This document shows positions 8,983 to 17,233 of a stretch of 64,000 nt of DNA, in pieces. The translations under genes and the position numbers were made by a program. The DNA is taken from assembly GCF_017873175.1 (NCBI RefSeq), contig NZ_JAGGJW010000006.1:310001-374000 (forward strand), written 5' to 3'. The notes beneath the pieces were generated by a model, which was not told the origin of the DNA, searched no databases, and saw nothing but the letters and a program-made list of their open reading frames with translations. Position 1 is the first letter of the stretch, and each line of letters starts with the position of its first letter. The DNA comes from Neorhizobium petrolearium. GTDB lineage: Bacteria; Pseudomonadota; Alphaproteobacteria; Rhizobiales; Rhizobiaceae.

Positions 8983-9224
8983 CGACCCGAACCAGTGTCG
9001 AGGCAGTGATTTTCCACAACAGCTTCCGGCTTCCCGGAATGGACCGCGATCATCCGCCAGGCGTTTTCGAGGTCCAGATCACGGAAGAGCCTCTAAACTT
9101 GACGTGGGAAGCGTATCATCGAACGATGACCCTGATGCTGACGTCCGGTGGGATCATTGAAGCGATAGACGTCACGGCCGAAGATCTCGAAGCGGCTCTT
9201 GCGGCGGATGCTCCTCATAGCTGA
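8979..9224 (+). CDS. small hypothetical protein coupled to DUF982
   Basis: The ATG at 8979 overlaps the DUF982 stop (ATGA). The 81-residue product reads MTTRTSVEAVIFHNSFRLPG, then PPGVFEVQITEEPLNLTWEA and IEAIDVTAEDLEAALAADA. The 'FxLPGMDxDxPPGxFEVxxxEE' pattern resembles small rhizobial proteins that often neighbour DUF982 genes. The longer in-frame extension upstream only shadows DUF982. Function unknown. Confidence 0.65.
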   Translation: MTTRTSVEAVIFHNSFRLPGMDRDHPPGVFEVQITEEPLNLTWEAYHRTMTLMLTSGGIIEAIDVTAEDLEAALAADAPHS

Positions 9225-9411
9225 TTGAGACGGATAAAGGATTTCGGGCACGGGGATTCGGATATTCAAACCAGTCGGCCTCGATGACTTCTCGGCAATT
9301 AGCATCGGTTTGCAATATGCGCAGAAGTCTCCGAAATGGCGTTATAGCCAAGGCATATTCCGTGAGCGGGGGGAGCAATTTTGGAACCTGCCCGCTGAGC
9401 AGCCAGATGTC

Positions 9412-9786
9412 TCAATCATATTTTAGAGTGTTCTTCAGATCTCTCAGCTCTTCCCGCGGGTCGATCTCGTGGCTTCCACTGGTCTCGGCCCGGGTGGCCG
9501 CCTCTCTATAGCCGATATTTGTCTCGGCGATCACCTTGTTGAGCTCGGAAATCTGTCCTTGCAGTTCATAAGGCATGCAAGTGCAGGTTATGGTGTCTCC
9601 CACACTAACGGCCTTACGCCTCATCATGTCGACTTTTGTCTGCCATGCCTCGTTGAACATGTCGGACCAGGCCGTTGGTGCTGCAGCCGAGAGGCTCAGT
9701 ACCATGCTCGTCAGTGGCCCTTCGTTGACAAGACCGGACGCCGCATCGCTCAGTTCAACAATCTTGATGTCCTGGAATTCTGTCAT
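9412..9786 (-). CDS. hypothetical protein
   Basis: This 124-residue protein starts MTEFQDIKIVELSDAASGLV. The ATG at 9786 is chosen because GGAGG lies eight bases upstream; the frame is open for seven more codons. The C-terminal half is charged and helical (QISELNKVIAETNIGYREAA), and a TCTCM segment carries two cysteines. No signal peptide or known domain is seen. It lies just downstream of the SDR gene on the same strand. Confidence 0.5.
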   Translation of the reverse strand: MTEFQDIKIVELSDAASGLVNEGPLTSMVLSLSAAAPTAWSDMFNEAWQTKVDMMRRKAVSVGDTITCTCMPYELQGQISELNKVIAETNIGYREAATRAETSGSHEIDPREELRDLKNTLKYD

Positions 9787-9806
9787 GTTGCGCACCTCCG
9801 TTAACA

Positions 9807-10670
9807 TCAGATCATGATCTCGCCACCGGTGACGGGAATGACCGCGCCGGTCATGTGACTTCCCAGCTCGGAGGCCAGGAGTGCATAGGCACCCGCCAGT
9901 TCGGCAGGTTGGCCAGCGCGGCCGAGCAACGTCTGCTCGCCGAATTTAGCCGCCTTTTCCGCAGGCATGGTCGACGGAATGAGCGGGGTCCAGATCGGAC
10001 CGGGAGCAACGGCATTCACGCGAATACCCTTCTCCGCGACCATTTCGGCAAGCCCGGCGGTGAAGTTCGAGAGCGCACCCTTGGTGGATGCGTAAGCCAG
10101 GAGCTGCGGCGACGGCTGCCGCGACTGGATCGACGTCGTATTGATGATCGCGCTTCCTGGCTTCATATGCGGAATCGCCGCCTTCGACAGAAAGAAGGGC
10201 GCGTAGATATTGGTTTTGAAGGTCTCGTCCCATTCAGCGGCAGTGATATCCGCGATATCCGCATAGGTGCGCTGGAATGCGGCGTTGTTCACCAGGATGT
10301 CGAGATGCCCGAGCTCATCGACAGCGCGTTGGACCAACGCTTTGCAATGGTCTTCCGATTTGATATCGCCGGCAACGACAACAGCCTTGCTGCCGGCTTC
10401 CTTGACCCATTTCGCGGTGTCGGCGGCACCCTCGTCTTCGCTGAGATAGGAAATCAGGATGTCGGCGTCTTCTCGTGCGAAGGCAATCGCCACAGCCTTT
10501 CCGATACCGGAATCGGCACCGGTGATGAGCGCAACCTTGCCTTCCAGCTTGCCATTGCCCTTATAGGAGTGTTCCCAATGGTCGGGGATCGGTTGCATCA
10601 GCTTGGTCTCGCCGGGTGGGTCCTGATGTTGAGCGGGGTGCGGGGGAGTCGGTCTGCGGGTGTCGGTCAA
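9807..10670 (-). CDS. SDR family oxidoreductase (stress-type, YhdG/GSP39-like)
   Basis: This 287-residue short-chain dehydrogenase has TGADSGIGKAVA (cofactor glycine motif), NNAAFQ, the catalytic Ser in TTSIQS and YASTK. The proline-rich N-terminal tail (PPHPAQHQDPPGE) is typical of the stress-induced SDR subgroup that shares genomic islands with DUF892 and catalase genes. The frame starts at TTG 10670 with GGAG about 11 bases upstream. An internal ATG at residue 25 is the alternative but would cut the conserved tail. Substrate unknown. Confidence 0.9.
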   Translation of the reverse strand: MTDTRRPTPPHPAQHQDPPGETKLMQPIPDHWEHSYKGNGKLEGKVALITGADSGIGKAVAIAFAREDADILISYLSEDEGAADTAKWVKEAGSKAVVVAGDIKSEDHCKALVQRAVDELGHLDILVNNAAFQRTYADIADITAAEWDETFKTNIYAPFFLSKAAIPHMKPGSAIINTTSIQSRQPSPQLLAYASTKGALSNFTAGLAEMVAEKGIRVNAVAPGPIWTPLIPSTMPAEKAAKFGEQTLLGRAGQPAELAGAYALLASELGSHMTGAVIPVTGGEIMI

Positions 10671-10760
10671 AGGTTTAAAATCTCCAGCTCAGGACCAAGC
10701 GACGACTAAAGGGCAGAGCAAGCCGCCCGGAAGGCCACCTGCTCTGCGATATCCGGCAGC

Positions 10761-11267
10761 TTAACTGGCTTTTTTCTGCGAGCCCTTCGGATTAGCCGAA
10801 GCTTCACCGAGCGCCGTCAGCTTTTGGTCGGTTGCGATCTCTTCCTGTAGATTAGCGTCGAGGAGCGGGATTGCCTTCTGAAGGCCAAGCTGGCCGGCCC
10901 AGGATTTCAACGTACCGTAGCGCGCGATCTCGTAGTGTTCCACGGCCTGCGCCGCGGAGATCAGACCCGCGTCGAGTGTCGCTGTTCCCTTGTATTCCTC
11001 CATGATCTCCTCGCCTTCGGCAAGGATACCCTGGATAGCTTCGCAGGTCTTGCCACGCGCCGACTTGCCGAGAAGCTCGAAGATCTGCTCCAGACGTTCG
11101 ATCTGGCCCTGGGTTTCGTCACGGTGTTGCAGAAAGCCGGCTTTGCCCTCTTCAGACTGCGCGGCACGCGCCATTTTCGGGAGTGCCTTCAGAATCTGTT
11201 TTTCGGCGAAGTAGATGTCTTTGAGAGTATCGAGGAAGAGATCATCAAGAGTTTTTTCGGTAGCCAT
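10761..11267 (-). CDS. DUF892 ferritin-like protein (YciE/YciF type)
   Basis: This 168-residue all-helical protein starts MATEKTLDDLFLDTLKDIYF and has the DUF892 pattern LxDxLKDIYFAEKQILKALP, then QHRDETQGQIERLEQIFELL and AVEHYEIARYGTL. The Glu/His residues placed as in ferritin-like four-helix bundles suggest a di-metal site. The Lys-rich tail is family-typical. The start at 11267 is chosen over an upstream in-frame extension with no homology. YciE/YciF homologues are stress-induced. Confidence 0.88.
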   Translation of the reverse strand: MATEKTLDDLFLDTLKDIYFAEKQILKALPKMARAAQSEEGKAGFLQHRDETQGQIERLEQIFELLGKSARGKTCEAIQGILAEGEEIMEEYKGTATLDAGLISAAQAVEHYEIARYGTLKSWAGQLGLQKAIPLLDANLQEEIATDQKLTALGEASANPKGSQKKAS

Positions 11268-11481
11268 CTTTGAAATCCGATCAATTGTTGGAAAGCAGTG
11301 GCGACTTAACCTTTGATCGCCTTTAAAGTTCCGGATGCTGCCGAAAGTATTTTCCCCACACACCATGAGCGTCCCGCAGTGCGCAGCTCAGTTAATCGTG
11401 TGTGCGGTGCAGCAACGTATTGGAAGTCGGCGCGTTAACGATCGCGCATCGCCGCCCTGGCGGATGTAAAAGGATAATTCA

Positions 11482-12578
11482 ATGCGATCCATGTCCGATA
11501 CACTAGCCCGACTTGCAAAACTGCGGGCCGTGCAGCAACCCGCCTGGCCGTCGACATCGAAACTGGTTGATCTCGGCACCTTCGGCTCCAATCCTGGCAT
11601 GCTCGAGGCCAAAATTCACGTCCCATCGGAGCTGGCAGAGCGTCCCGGCATGGTGGTCGTTCTTCATGGGTGCACCCAGACTGCGGCAGCCTATGAGCAC
11701 GGCTCAGGATGGTCCCGCCTCGCCGACGAATACGGTTTCGTCGTGCTCTATCCGCAGCAGACGACACAGAACAACGCGAATACCTGCTTCAATTGGATCG
11801 TGCCGGGAGATATTCGTCGCGGTGAAGGCGAAGCCCTGTCCATCCGCCAGATGATCGACACCGCGATGAAATTTCATCACATCGATCCCGCCCGCATCTT
11901 CGTGACCGGATTGTCGGCGGGAGGCGCGATGGCGAATGTGATGCTTGCGACCTATCCGGAAGTCTTCGCGGGGGGAGCGGTCATCGCTGGTCTGCCGTAT
12001 GGCTGCATCAGCACGGTGCCGGAAGCGTTCAACCGCATGCGCGGCCATGGGCTGCCAGGCCGTGCAAAGCTTCAGAGCCGGCTTCGCCTAGCCTCGGATC
12101 ATGACGGACCCTGGCCGGCGATATCCGTCTGGCATGGAACGGGCGACAATACCGTGGTGCCGTCGAATGGTCAGTCCATCGTGACGCAATGGCAGGGTGT
12201 GCATGGGGTGGATCCCGGCGATGCCAGCATCCACATGGGGGAGGGCATACAATTATATCGCGGAAGAACCCCCAAGGCATTGTTGCCATAGAACACATCG
12301 CGATTGCAGGCATGGGGCACGGAACGCCGATCGATGTCGCCGGAGGATACGGCAGAAGCGCACCATATATGCTCGACGTCGGGTTTTCCTCGACACTCCA
12401 TTCCGCGCGCTCCTGGGGATTGACGCCTTCTTTCGAAAAGCGGAATCCAAGAACCGTCGATATCGTCCCGAGCGGGACCACTTCATTATCCCCCAAAGTG
12501 GTGAGGCCTCAGGCGGAAGCGGGCGGAATCCAGAAGATCATCGAAGACGCTCTCCGGTCGGCCGGGCTGATGAAATGA
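11482..12578 (+). pseudogene. PHB depolymerase-family esterase, frameshifted
   Basis: The first frame (from ATG 11482, AAGGAT upstream) encodes VVVLHGCTQTAAAYEHGSGW, NTCFNWIVPGDIRRGEGEAL and the nucleophile motif GLSAGGAMANVML, the signature of poly(3-hydroxybutyrate) depolymerase-type alpha/beta hydrolases. It stops at 12291. The rest of the fold, including GMGHGTPIDV with the catalytic His, is in another frame ending at 12578. Adding one base near 12260 would join the two (YR-x-KNPQGIVAIEHIAIAG). It is either a recent inactivating deletion or an assembly error. Confidence 0.85.
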
Positions 12579-12624
12579 TCACAGCGTACGCCTTGAGTAC
12601 GCATGTCCGTGGCGGCGCATTCAC

Positions 12625-12777
12625 TTAACGCTTGGCTGGCTTGCCTTCGCGGGGCTCGGTAGATGCGTCAACGGCCGCTTCATCACCGGGGTGACTCTTG
12701 TCCTTACCGGGATTTTGATACGGCTGCTGGTCATGCTTTTTCGTGGCCTGCAGGTCAGACTTTGGGTCGTCCGGCAT
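12625..12777 (-). CDS. tiny charged protein (50 residues)
   Basis: The minus-strand ATG at 12777 follows GAAGAGGAT. The 50-residue product starts MPDDPKSDLQATKKHDQQPY and ends GKPAKR. It is rich in Asp, Lys, Gln and Pro, has no hydrophobic core and is probably disordered. It ends before a similar tiny gene on the same strand. No known family; the ribosome binding site and matched composition support it. Confidence 0.4.
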   Translation of the reverse strand: MPDDPKSDLQATKKHDQQPYQNPGKDKSHPGDEAAVDASTEPREGKPAKR

Positions 12778-12832
12778 TGCGTATCCTCTTCCCGGCGGGA
12801 CCGGCTGGAGCTTTACCCAGCCGGCACATCAA

Positions 12833-12964
12833 TCAGCGCTTATCCTGCTGACCTTGACGCCGGTCATCAGGCTTCGCTTTGACGCCGGACTTGTCGTCAG
12901 GACGGCTCTTGTCCTGGCCGGACTTCCTATCGTCCTGCTGGCCGGGCTGCGGAGTGCTAGGCAT
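12833..12964 (-). CDS. tiny charged protein (43 residues)
   Basis: The ATG at 12964 is preceded by GAGGAG at nine bases, a strong Shine-Dalgarno. The product is MPSTPQPGQQDDRKSGQDKS followed by a similar Lys/Asp/Gln-rich tail ending QGQQDKR. It shares style, though not clear alignment, with the 50-residue neighbour downstream, and both look intrinsically disordered. Such proteins often accompany stress genes in rhizobia, but no function can be given. Confidence 0.45.
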   Translation of the reverse strand: MPSTPQPGQQDDRKSGQDKSRPDDKSGVKAKPDDRRQGQQDKR

Positions 12965-13479
12965 TTGCTTTACTCCTCGTCGCGAATTGCGACAAATACC
13001 CAACAACCTTGTGAGCCACTTGTTCCGAGGCATCCCGGCAAGCGTGACATTCGGCGTGCAGGTGAAGATGGTCGCTGCGTGGGAACGTTCAAAATTGCGG
13101 GCGGAAGAACTTCCTCAGGGTTCCGGATGTGAATATCGCTGCTCAGCAGCGCCCCTTCTTCGTCACATATGCGGATACTCCAAGCGCTAATGGTTCTGGA
13201 CGGCGGATGCGCGCGGCCGCTAGTTGTAAAATGGCGTCGTGCGCTTCATCCTCAGCGCTACTTAATTGATCATGCTCCGTTCGCTCGGGAGATCGAGGGG
13301 GCGCGGTAAAATCGCGGTCTTCTCTGTTGGCTGCATGCGGACCGTCATTCGCTTGAACACCTTGTCGGCGGCTTCGTCGTCGCTTAGTTGTAAGCGACCG
13401 ACCGAGTGAACTGGAAACCCCTATGCCCGGTGTGAACGATGCGCGGGCAGGTGCTAGGCGACGGCAAGACTGATTGGTC
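12965..13479. other. intergenic, nothing confident
   Basis: About 500 bases precede the permease gene. A minus-strand frame of 112 codons at 13143-13481 has no ribosome binding site or recognisable pattern. A 28-codon frame starting MTVRMQPTEKTAILPRPLDL near 13358 on the minus strand is possible but unsupported. Confidence 0.4.
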
Positions 13480-14568
13480 ATGATATTCCTTGGTAAGCCA
13501 ATCGAACAGATTATGGGGGCGGGCGCCCTTCTTCTGCTTGCGCTTGGTTGCGCTCTTGTCCTTCAGCCTTTCCTCTCAGCGATCCTGTGGGCGGCGATCA
13601 TATGTTTCTCAACATGGCCCATCTACCAGAGGTGCGAGCGGGTCGTCGGCGGCAATAAAAGCCTGGCGGCCGCCGTGATGACGCTACTGGTTGCCCTCGT
13701 TCTCGTCGCACCGTTCGCCGTGATGGTGCCGACGTTAACAGACAGCGTAGGCAATCTGCTCACGGCGGTGAATCAAGTTCTCGAGCAGGGGCCTCCAGCC
13801 CCACCGCGTTGGGTCGCAGGACTCCCGGTCATTGGCGAGAACGTGGCCGCCTATTGGGAGAGCTTCGCCCACGATGCGCCCGCGTTCGTTATTGAACTCA
13901 AGAAACTGATCGGGCCTGCCACAAACCTGGCAGTAGCCAGCGGAGCGATACTTGGCGCCGGGCTCCTGGAACTTGGGCTGAGTGTGTTCATCGCCTTTTT
14001 CCTCTTCCTTCATGGTCGGCAGATGGCAGCCTACGTGCGCGCAGTCGGCGAAAGATTCGCCGGCCCCCGATCCCGAAAACTCCTCATGGTTGTCGGCGCG
14101 ACCGTCAAAGGCGTCATTTACGGCTTGATCGGCACGGCCCTCGCCCAGGCCGCCCTGGCCGGCATTGGTTTCTGGATCGCCGGTGTGCCTCAAGCGCTAT
14201 TGCTTGGTTTCCTGACGTTCGTCCTGTCGTTCGTGCCTGCGGGGCCCCCGCTTGTGTGGGGCTCGGTAGCACTATGGTTTTTTGCCCAGGGGGCCGTTTG
14301 GTGGGGCCTGTTCGTCGCAGCATGGGGCCTGCTCCTCGTCAGCAGCATCGACAACGTCCTCAGGCCCTATGTTCTCGGCAAGACCAACAGTCTGCCCGTG
14401 CTGTTCGGTCTTTTCGGATTTCTTGGTGGTGTCATCGCCTTTGGCTTTATCGGAGTATTTCTAGGCCCCACGCTGCTGGCGGTCGCCTACAGCCTCTTCC
14501 TGGAGTGGCACGCGGCCGAGGTCCAGGGCAACAAACACTCCACGTCGGCGCCTCCGGACACTGATTGA
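13480..14568 (+). CDS. AI-2E family transporter (PerM/YdiK-like permease)
   Basis: This 362-residue inner-membrane protein has about seven hydrophobic segments: two at the N-terminus (AGALLLLALGCALVLQPFLS; AVMTLLVALVLVAPFAVMVP), a long periplasmic stretch and a cluster of helices to the end. The conserved family elements are the YGLIGTALAQAALAGIGF segment and LTFVLSFVPAGPPLVWG. Members include TqsA and Na+/H+ antiporter-like proteins, so the substrate cannot be assigned. The start is ATG 13480; a TTG two codons upstream is also possible. Confidence 0.88.
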   Translation: MIFLGKPIEQIMGAGALLLLALGCALVLQPFLSAILWAAIICFSTWPIYQRCERVVGGNKSLAAAVMTLLVALVLVAPFAVMVPTLTDSVGNLLTAVNQVLEQGPPAPPRWVAGLPVIGENVAAYWESFAHDAPAFVIELKKLIGPATNLAVASGAILGAGLLELGLSVFIAFFLFLHGRQMAAYVRAVGERFAGPRSRKLLMVVGATVKGVIYGLIGTALAQAALAGIGFWIAGVPQALLLGFLTFVLSFVPAGPPLVWGSVALWFFAQGAVWWGLFVAAWGLLLVSSIDNVLRPYVLGKTNSLPVLFGLFGFLGGVIAFGFIGVFLGPTLLAVAYSLFLEWHAAEVQGNKHSTSAPPDTD

Positions 14569-15006
14569 CTCATTTTGGGCCGTGGCCTAGTCAAGCCCCC
14601 AGCGGGTCAATATTCGGCGCTGACTTATATGTGGAACGGCCCGGTTGGCAAGGTTTTTCAGCGTAAATCGCCGCTGGACGGTGCAGTCATATGTTCGGCC
14701 TATCAGCGCGGTCGAGATAGCTGAGTTCTTCTCTCCGATGAGATTTCCGGGAAAAAGGGGTGACTTAAAGACTGCGTTGGCGGGATGTTCTGGCGGATGT
14801 ATGGCTGCATCCGGATCGACTTTGCGGTCCACGCCTGCCGGGGTTCAGATTGGGCAGTCACCATAAAGTGCTTCAATAAAATGAGTTTACCCTTCCATCC
14901 GTGATATGGTCCGTTGGCGCAGCCTCACTAGAACAATGCGTGAGCTTGCGCCGCCCCGGGGAAGGCTTTCGCTGTGCGAGCCTCCGGTCCCGAAGGGACA
15001 ACCATC
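14569..15006. other. intergenic, nothing recognised
   Basis: About 440 bases lie between the permease and the sensor kinase. Overlapping short frames exist on both strands (plus 14645-14866, minus 14587-14832), but neither has a convincing ribosome binding site or family pattern. Confidence 0.4.
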
Positions 15007-16029
15007 ATGGACAAAGTTACAGAGCATCCTGAAGGCGCCCTCAATCTCGCCCTCGCCGTGGTCGCATCTTCAAGCGCCCCTCTTTTGCTGCTCGATGGCG
15101 ACTTGACGATCATCGCCGCCAGCACCTCATTCTACCGCGAGTTTCAAATCGATGCCGAAGCCGCGCCGCGCCGGAAACTTTCGGAACTGGGAAACGGAGA
15201 GTGGGACAGGCGGCAATTGTCGTCCCTTCTGCAGGCGACGGCCTCTGGCAGCGCCAGTATCGATGCTTATGAAATGGAACTGAAACTGAAAGGCCAAACG
15301 CCGCGCCAGCTCGTGCTGAATGCCCAAAAGCTCGAATACGGTGATGGTAATTTAGGGCATGTCAGGCTGCTGGTTTCGGTGCTTGACGTCACCGATGCCC
15401 GGCTTGCCGAGAAACTCAAGGATGATCTCGTCCGGGAGAAAGCGATCCTTCTGCAGGAGGTCCAGCATCGCGTTGCCAACAGCCTGCAGATCATCGCAAG
15501 CATATTGTTGCAAAGCGCGCGCAGGGTGCAATCCGAAGAGACCCGCACCCACCTTCAGTCGGCACATCGCCGGGTGATGTCGATCGCGGCTCTTCAGCGG
15601 CAGCTTGCTGCCTCCAGACTTGAGGACGTCGAACTACGCCCCTACATGACGGAGCTATGCAAAAGCCTCGGCGCATCGATGATCATGGACCCTGATGAGC
15701 TTTCCATCGAGGTCAATGTTGATGACAGCGTCATCACCGCCAACGTCTCGCTCAGCCTTGGTCTCATCGTCACGGAGTTGGTCATTAATGCCCTCAAGCA
15801 CGCTTTCCCTGCTCATCGAAGCGGAAAGATCGTCGTAGATTATCATTCGAACGATGCCAGATGGGCGATGTCGGTCAGCGATAACGGCGTTGGAATACCG
15901 TCCGATCCAGATAGTGCGAAGCCCGGACTAGGGACGGGCCTCGTCGAGGCAATGGCAAGACAGCTCAATGCGGAGTTCCGGGTTGAGGAGGCAAATCCCG
16001 GAACGCGAGCATCGATCACGCACGGGTGA
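15007..16029 (+). CDS. sensor histidine kinase, HisKA_2 family with PAS-like input
   Basis: This 340-residue soluble kinase starts at ATG 15007 (MDKVTEHPEGALNLALAVVA). Residues about 20-130 form a PAS-like input domain (LLLLDGDLTIIAASTSFYRE). The HisKA_2 dimerisation box EVQHRVANSLQIIASILLQS carries the phospho-acceptor His. The ATPase domain has an N-box (ELVINALKHAFP) and G-boxes (SDNGVGIP, GTGLVEAMARQL). No transmembrane helix is present. Such kinases often act in general stress or light/redox signalling in alphaproteobacteria. No response regulator is adjacent. Confidence 0.92.
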   Translation: MDKVTEHPEGALNLALAVVASSSAPLLLLDGDLTIIAASTSFYREFQIDAEAAPRRKLSELGNGEWDRRQLSSLLQATASGSASIDAYEMELKLKGQTPRQLVLNAQKLEYGDGNLGHVRLLVSVLDVTDARLAEKLKDDLVREKAILLQEVQHRVANSLQIIASILLQSARRVQSEETRTHLQSAHRRVMSIAALQRQLAASRLEDVELRPYMTELCKSLGASMIMDPDELSIEVNVDDSVITANVSLSLGLIVTELVINALKHAFPAHRSGKIVVDYHSNDARWAMSVSDNGVGIPSDPDSAKPGLGTGLVEAMARQLNAEFRVEEANPGTRASITHG

Positions 16030-16066
16030 ACGGGGCGACTTCCGGGCGCAAGCCGACTGAATGATC

Positions 16067-16460
16067 TCAGGGATAGATAGACAGGCCGATGAACAGGCTC
16101 ATGGTAAACCCGATGCCGCACAAAAGAGCCGTCCCGGTCATCCGCCCCCAACTCGCCTGCGCCGGCAGGTCCGCGAGATCGAGCTTCACCAGGACGGCGA
16201 CGGTGCCAAGGACGCCGACCAGGTTGCCAAGAAAAAGCCCGGCCGCAACGCCAAGGGTGAGGGGCTCCGAGAAGATGGCGAGGGACGTTTCCGCGAAGGA
16301 TATGCCGGCGTTTGCGAAGCCGAAGATCGGCACGATGATAAACGCGACTGGCTTATCGAGGTGATGCTCCAGGTTGTGCAGAGGGGACTCCGCATGTGAG
16401 GCCTCGCACGCAAGCTCGTGCACGAATTGGATCTGTTGGAGACGCGCCTTGGCGGGGGAT
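16067..16460 (-). pseudogene. nhaA: Na+/H+ antiporter NhaA, internal fragment
   Basis: The minus-strand frame contains SPLHNLEHHLDKPVAFIIVP, IFGFANAGISF, LFLGNLVGVLGTVAVLVKLD and GTALLCGIGFTMSLFIGL, the unmistakable C-terminal half of NhaA. It ends at an abnormal SIYP-stop instead of the usual last helices, and its 5' side fades into unrelated sequence next to an IS3 remnant. About 130 of roughly 390 residues remain, so it is not functional. Confidence 0.85.
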
Positions 16461-16604
16461 AGCTTTCTAAAATACGGTCTGTTTCTCGTCCCCCGCCTCG
16501 GGCTAATAGACTGCCTGAACCGGCTTGTCTGCCGCATAGAGGGGTAGCCCGGCGCAGCTATCTCGGTCGCATCTCGGATTCGGCGCAAGCGGCGAGGAAA
16601 TCCT

Positions 16605-16821
16605 CGCGCATGAGCAGCACATGAAGGCGTCGATAGCCGAAGCGGCGGCGTTCATGCGCCAACGCCTTCATTCATTCGCTCGCGAAGCCCCTGATCGTCG
16701 CTGCGTCTGGTTTCGTAACGGATCGTCATGCCGCAAAAACCGATGGCTTTACACGCCCGCCGTTCGCTCATCCCATGTTCGTTCATCAGATGCGCAACAG
16801 CTTTCCGCTTTGCTGCGGGCG
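16605..16821 (-). pseudogene. IS3-family transposase OrfB, frameshifted N-terminal part
   Basis: The reading VVTPAAKRKAVAHLMNEHGM then SERRACKAIGFCGMTIRYET is typical of OrfB. At 16669-16676 a tandem TCATTCAT (ATGAATGA on the minus strand) adds four bases and shifts the frame to an early stop. In the restored frame ALAHERRRFGYRRLHVLL continues before homology is lost. The DDE catalytic core is absent. Confidence 0.75.
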
Positions 16822-17088
16822 TCACCACTTCTTTCCCAAAAGATCTTTCAAAGCAGCATTATCGAGCATGGCATCCGCCAGAAGCCGCTTCAGCTTCGTG
16901 TTTTCGTCCTCCAGCGCCTTCAGCCGCTTGGCTTCCGACACCTCCATGCCGCCGAACTTGGCTTTCCATTTATAGATGCTGGCATCGCTGACGCCGTGCT
17001 TGCGGCAAAGCTCCGAGACCGACGTGCCCGCCTCGTGCTCCTTCAGAATGCCGATGATCTGTTCGTCTGTGAAACGGTTGCGCTTCAT
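16822..17088 (-). CDS. IS3-family transposase OrfA
   Basis: This 88-residue HTH protein starts MKRNRFTDEQIIGILKEHEA and has SELCRKHGVSDASIYKWKAK (helix-turn-helix) followed by a leucine-zipper-like LKALEDENTKLKRLLADAML. This is the usual OrfA of the IS407-like branch of IS3. It is intact in length. Because orfB is broken, the element should be immobile unless helped by another copy. Confidence 0.9.
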   Translation of the reverse strand: MKRNRFTDEQIIGILKEHEAGTSVSELCRKHGVSDASIYKWKAKFGGMEVSEAKRLKALEDENTKLKRLLADAMLDNAALKDLLGKKW

Positions 17089-17233
17089 TCTCTGGTCCTC
17101 TCAATGGGCCAGAGCTTACTTCAAAATGGATTATTTCAACGGGGGCAAGGTCAGCGTCCATCGCGGCCTGCCGTACGTTGAGCTTGGTTTTAAGCGCGAG
17201 CACATCCTTCAACAGGGTGCAGCGGATGCAGCA

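Larger units (their letters stand above)
16600..17150 (-). mobile_element. IS3-family insertion sequence remnant
   Basis: The remnant contains an intact orfA and the first third of orfB. OrfB is interrupted by a 4-base duplication and then lost at about 16605. The 5' end of the element lies near 17110-17150, where the minus-strand frame of neighbouring sequence breaks. The other end is deleted, so the terminal repeats cannot be paired. It abuts the nhaA fragment, which suggests that insertion and deletion destroyed both. Confidence 0.7.

Noticed and set aside
13143..13481. A minus-strand 112-codon frame upstream of the AI-2E permease
   Set aside because: No Shine-Dalgarno, Arg-rich random composition and no recognisable pattern.
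14587..14866. Overlapping 73- and 81-codon frames between the permease and the kinase
   Set aside because: Neither frame has a ribosome binding site or family pattern, and they contradict each other.
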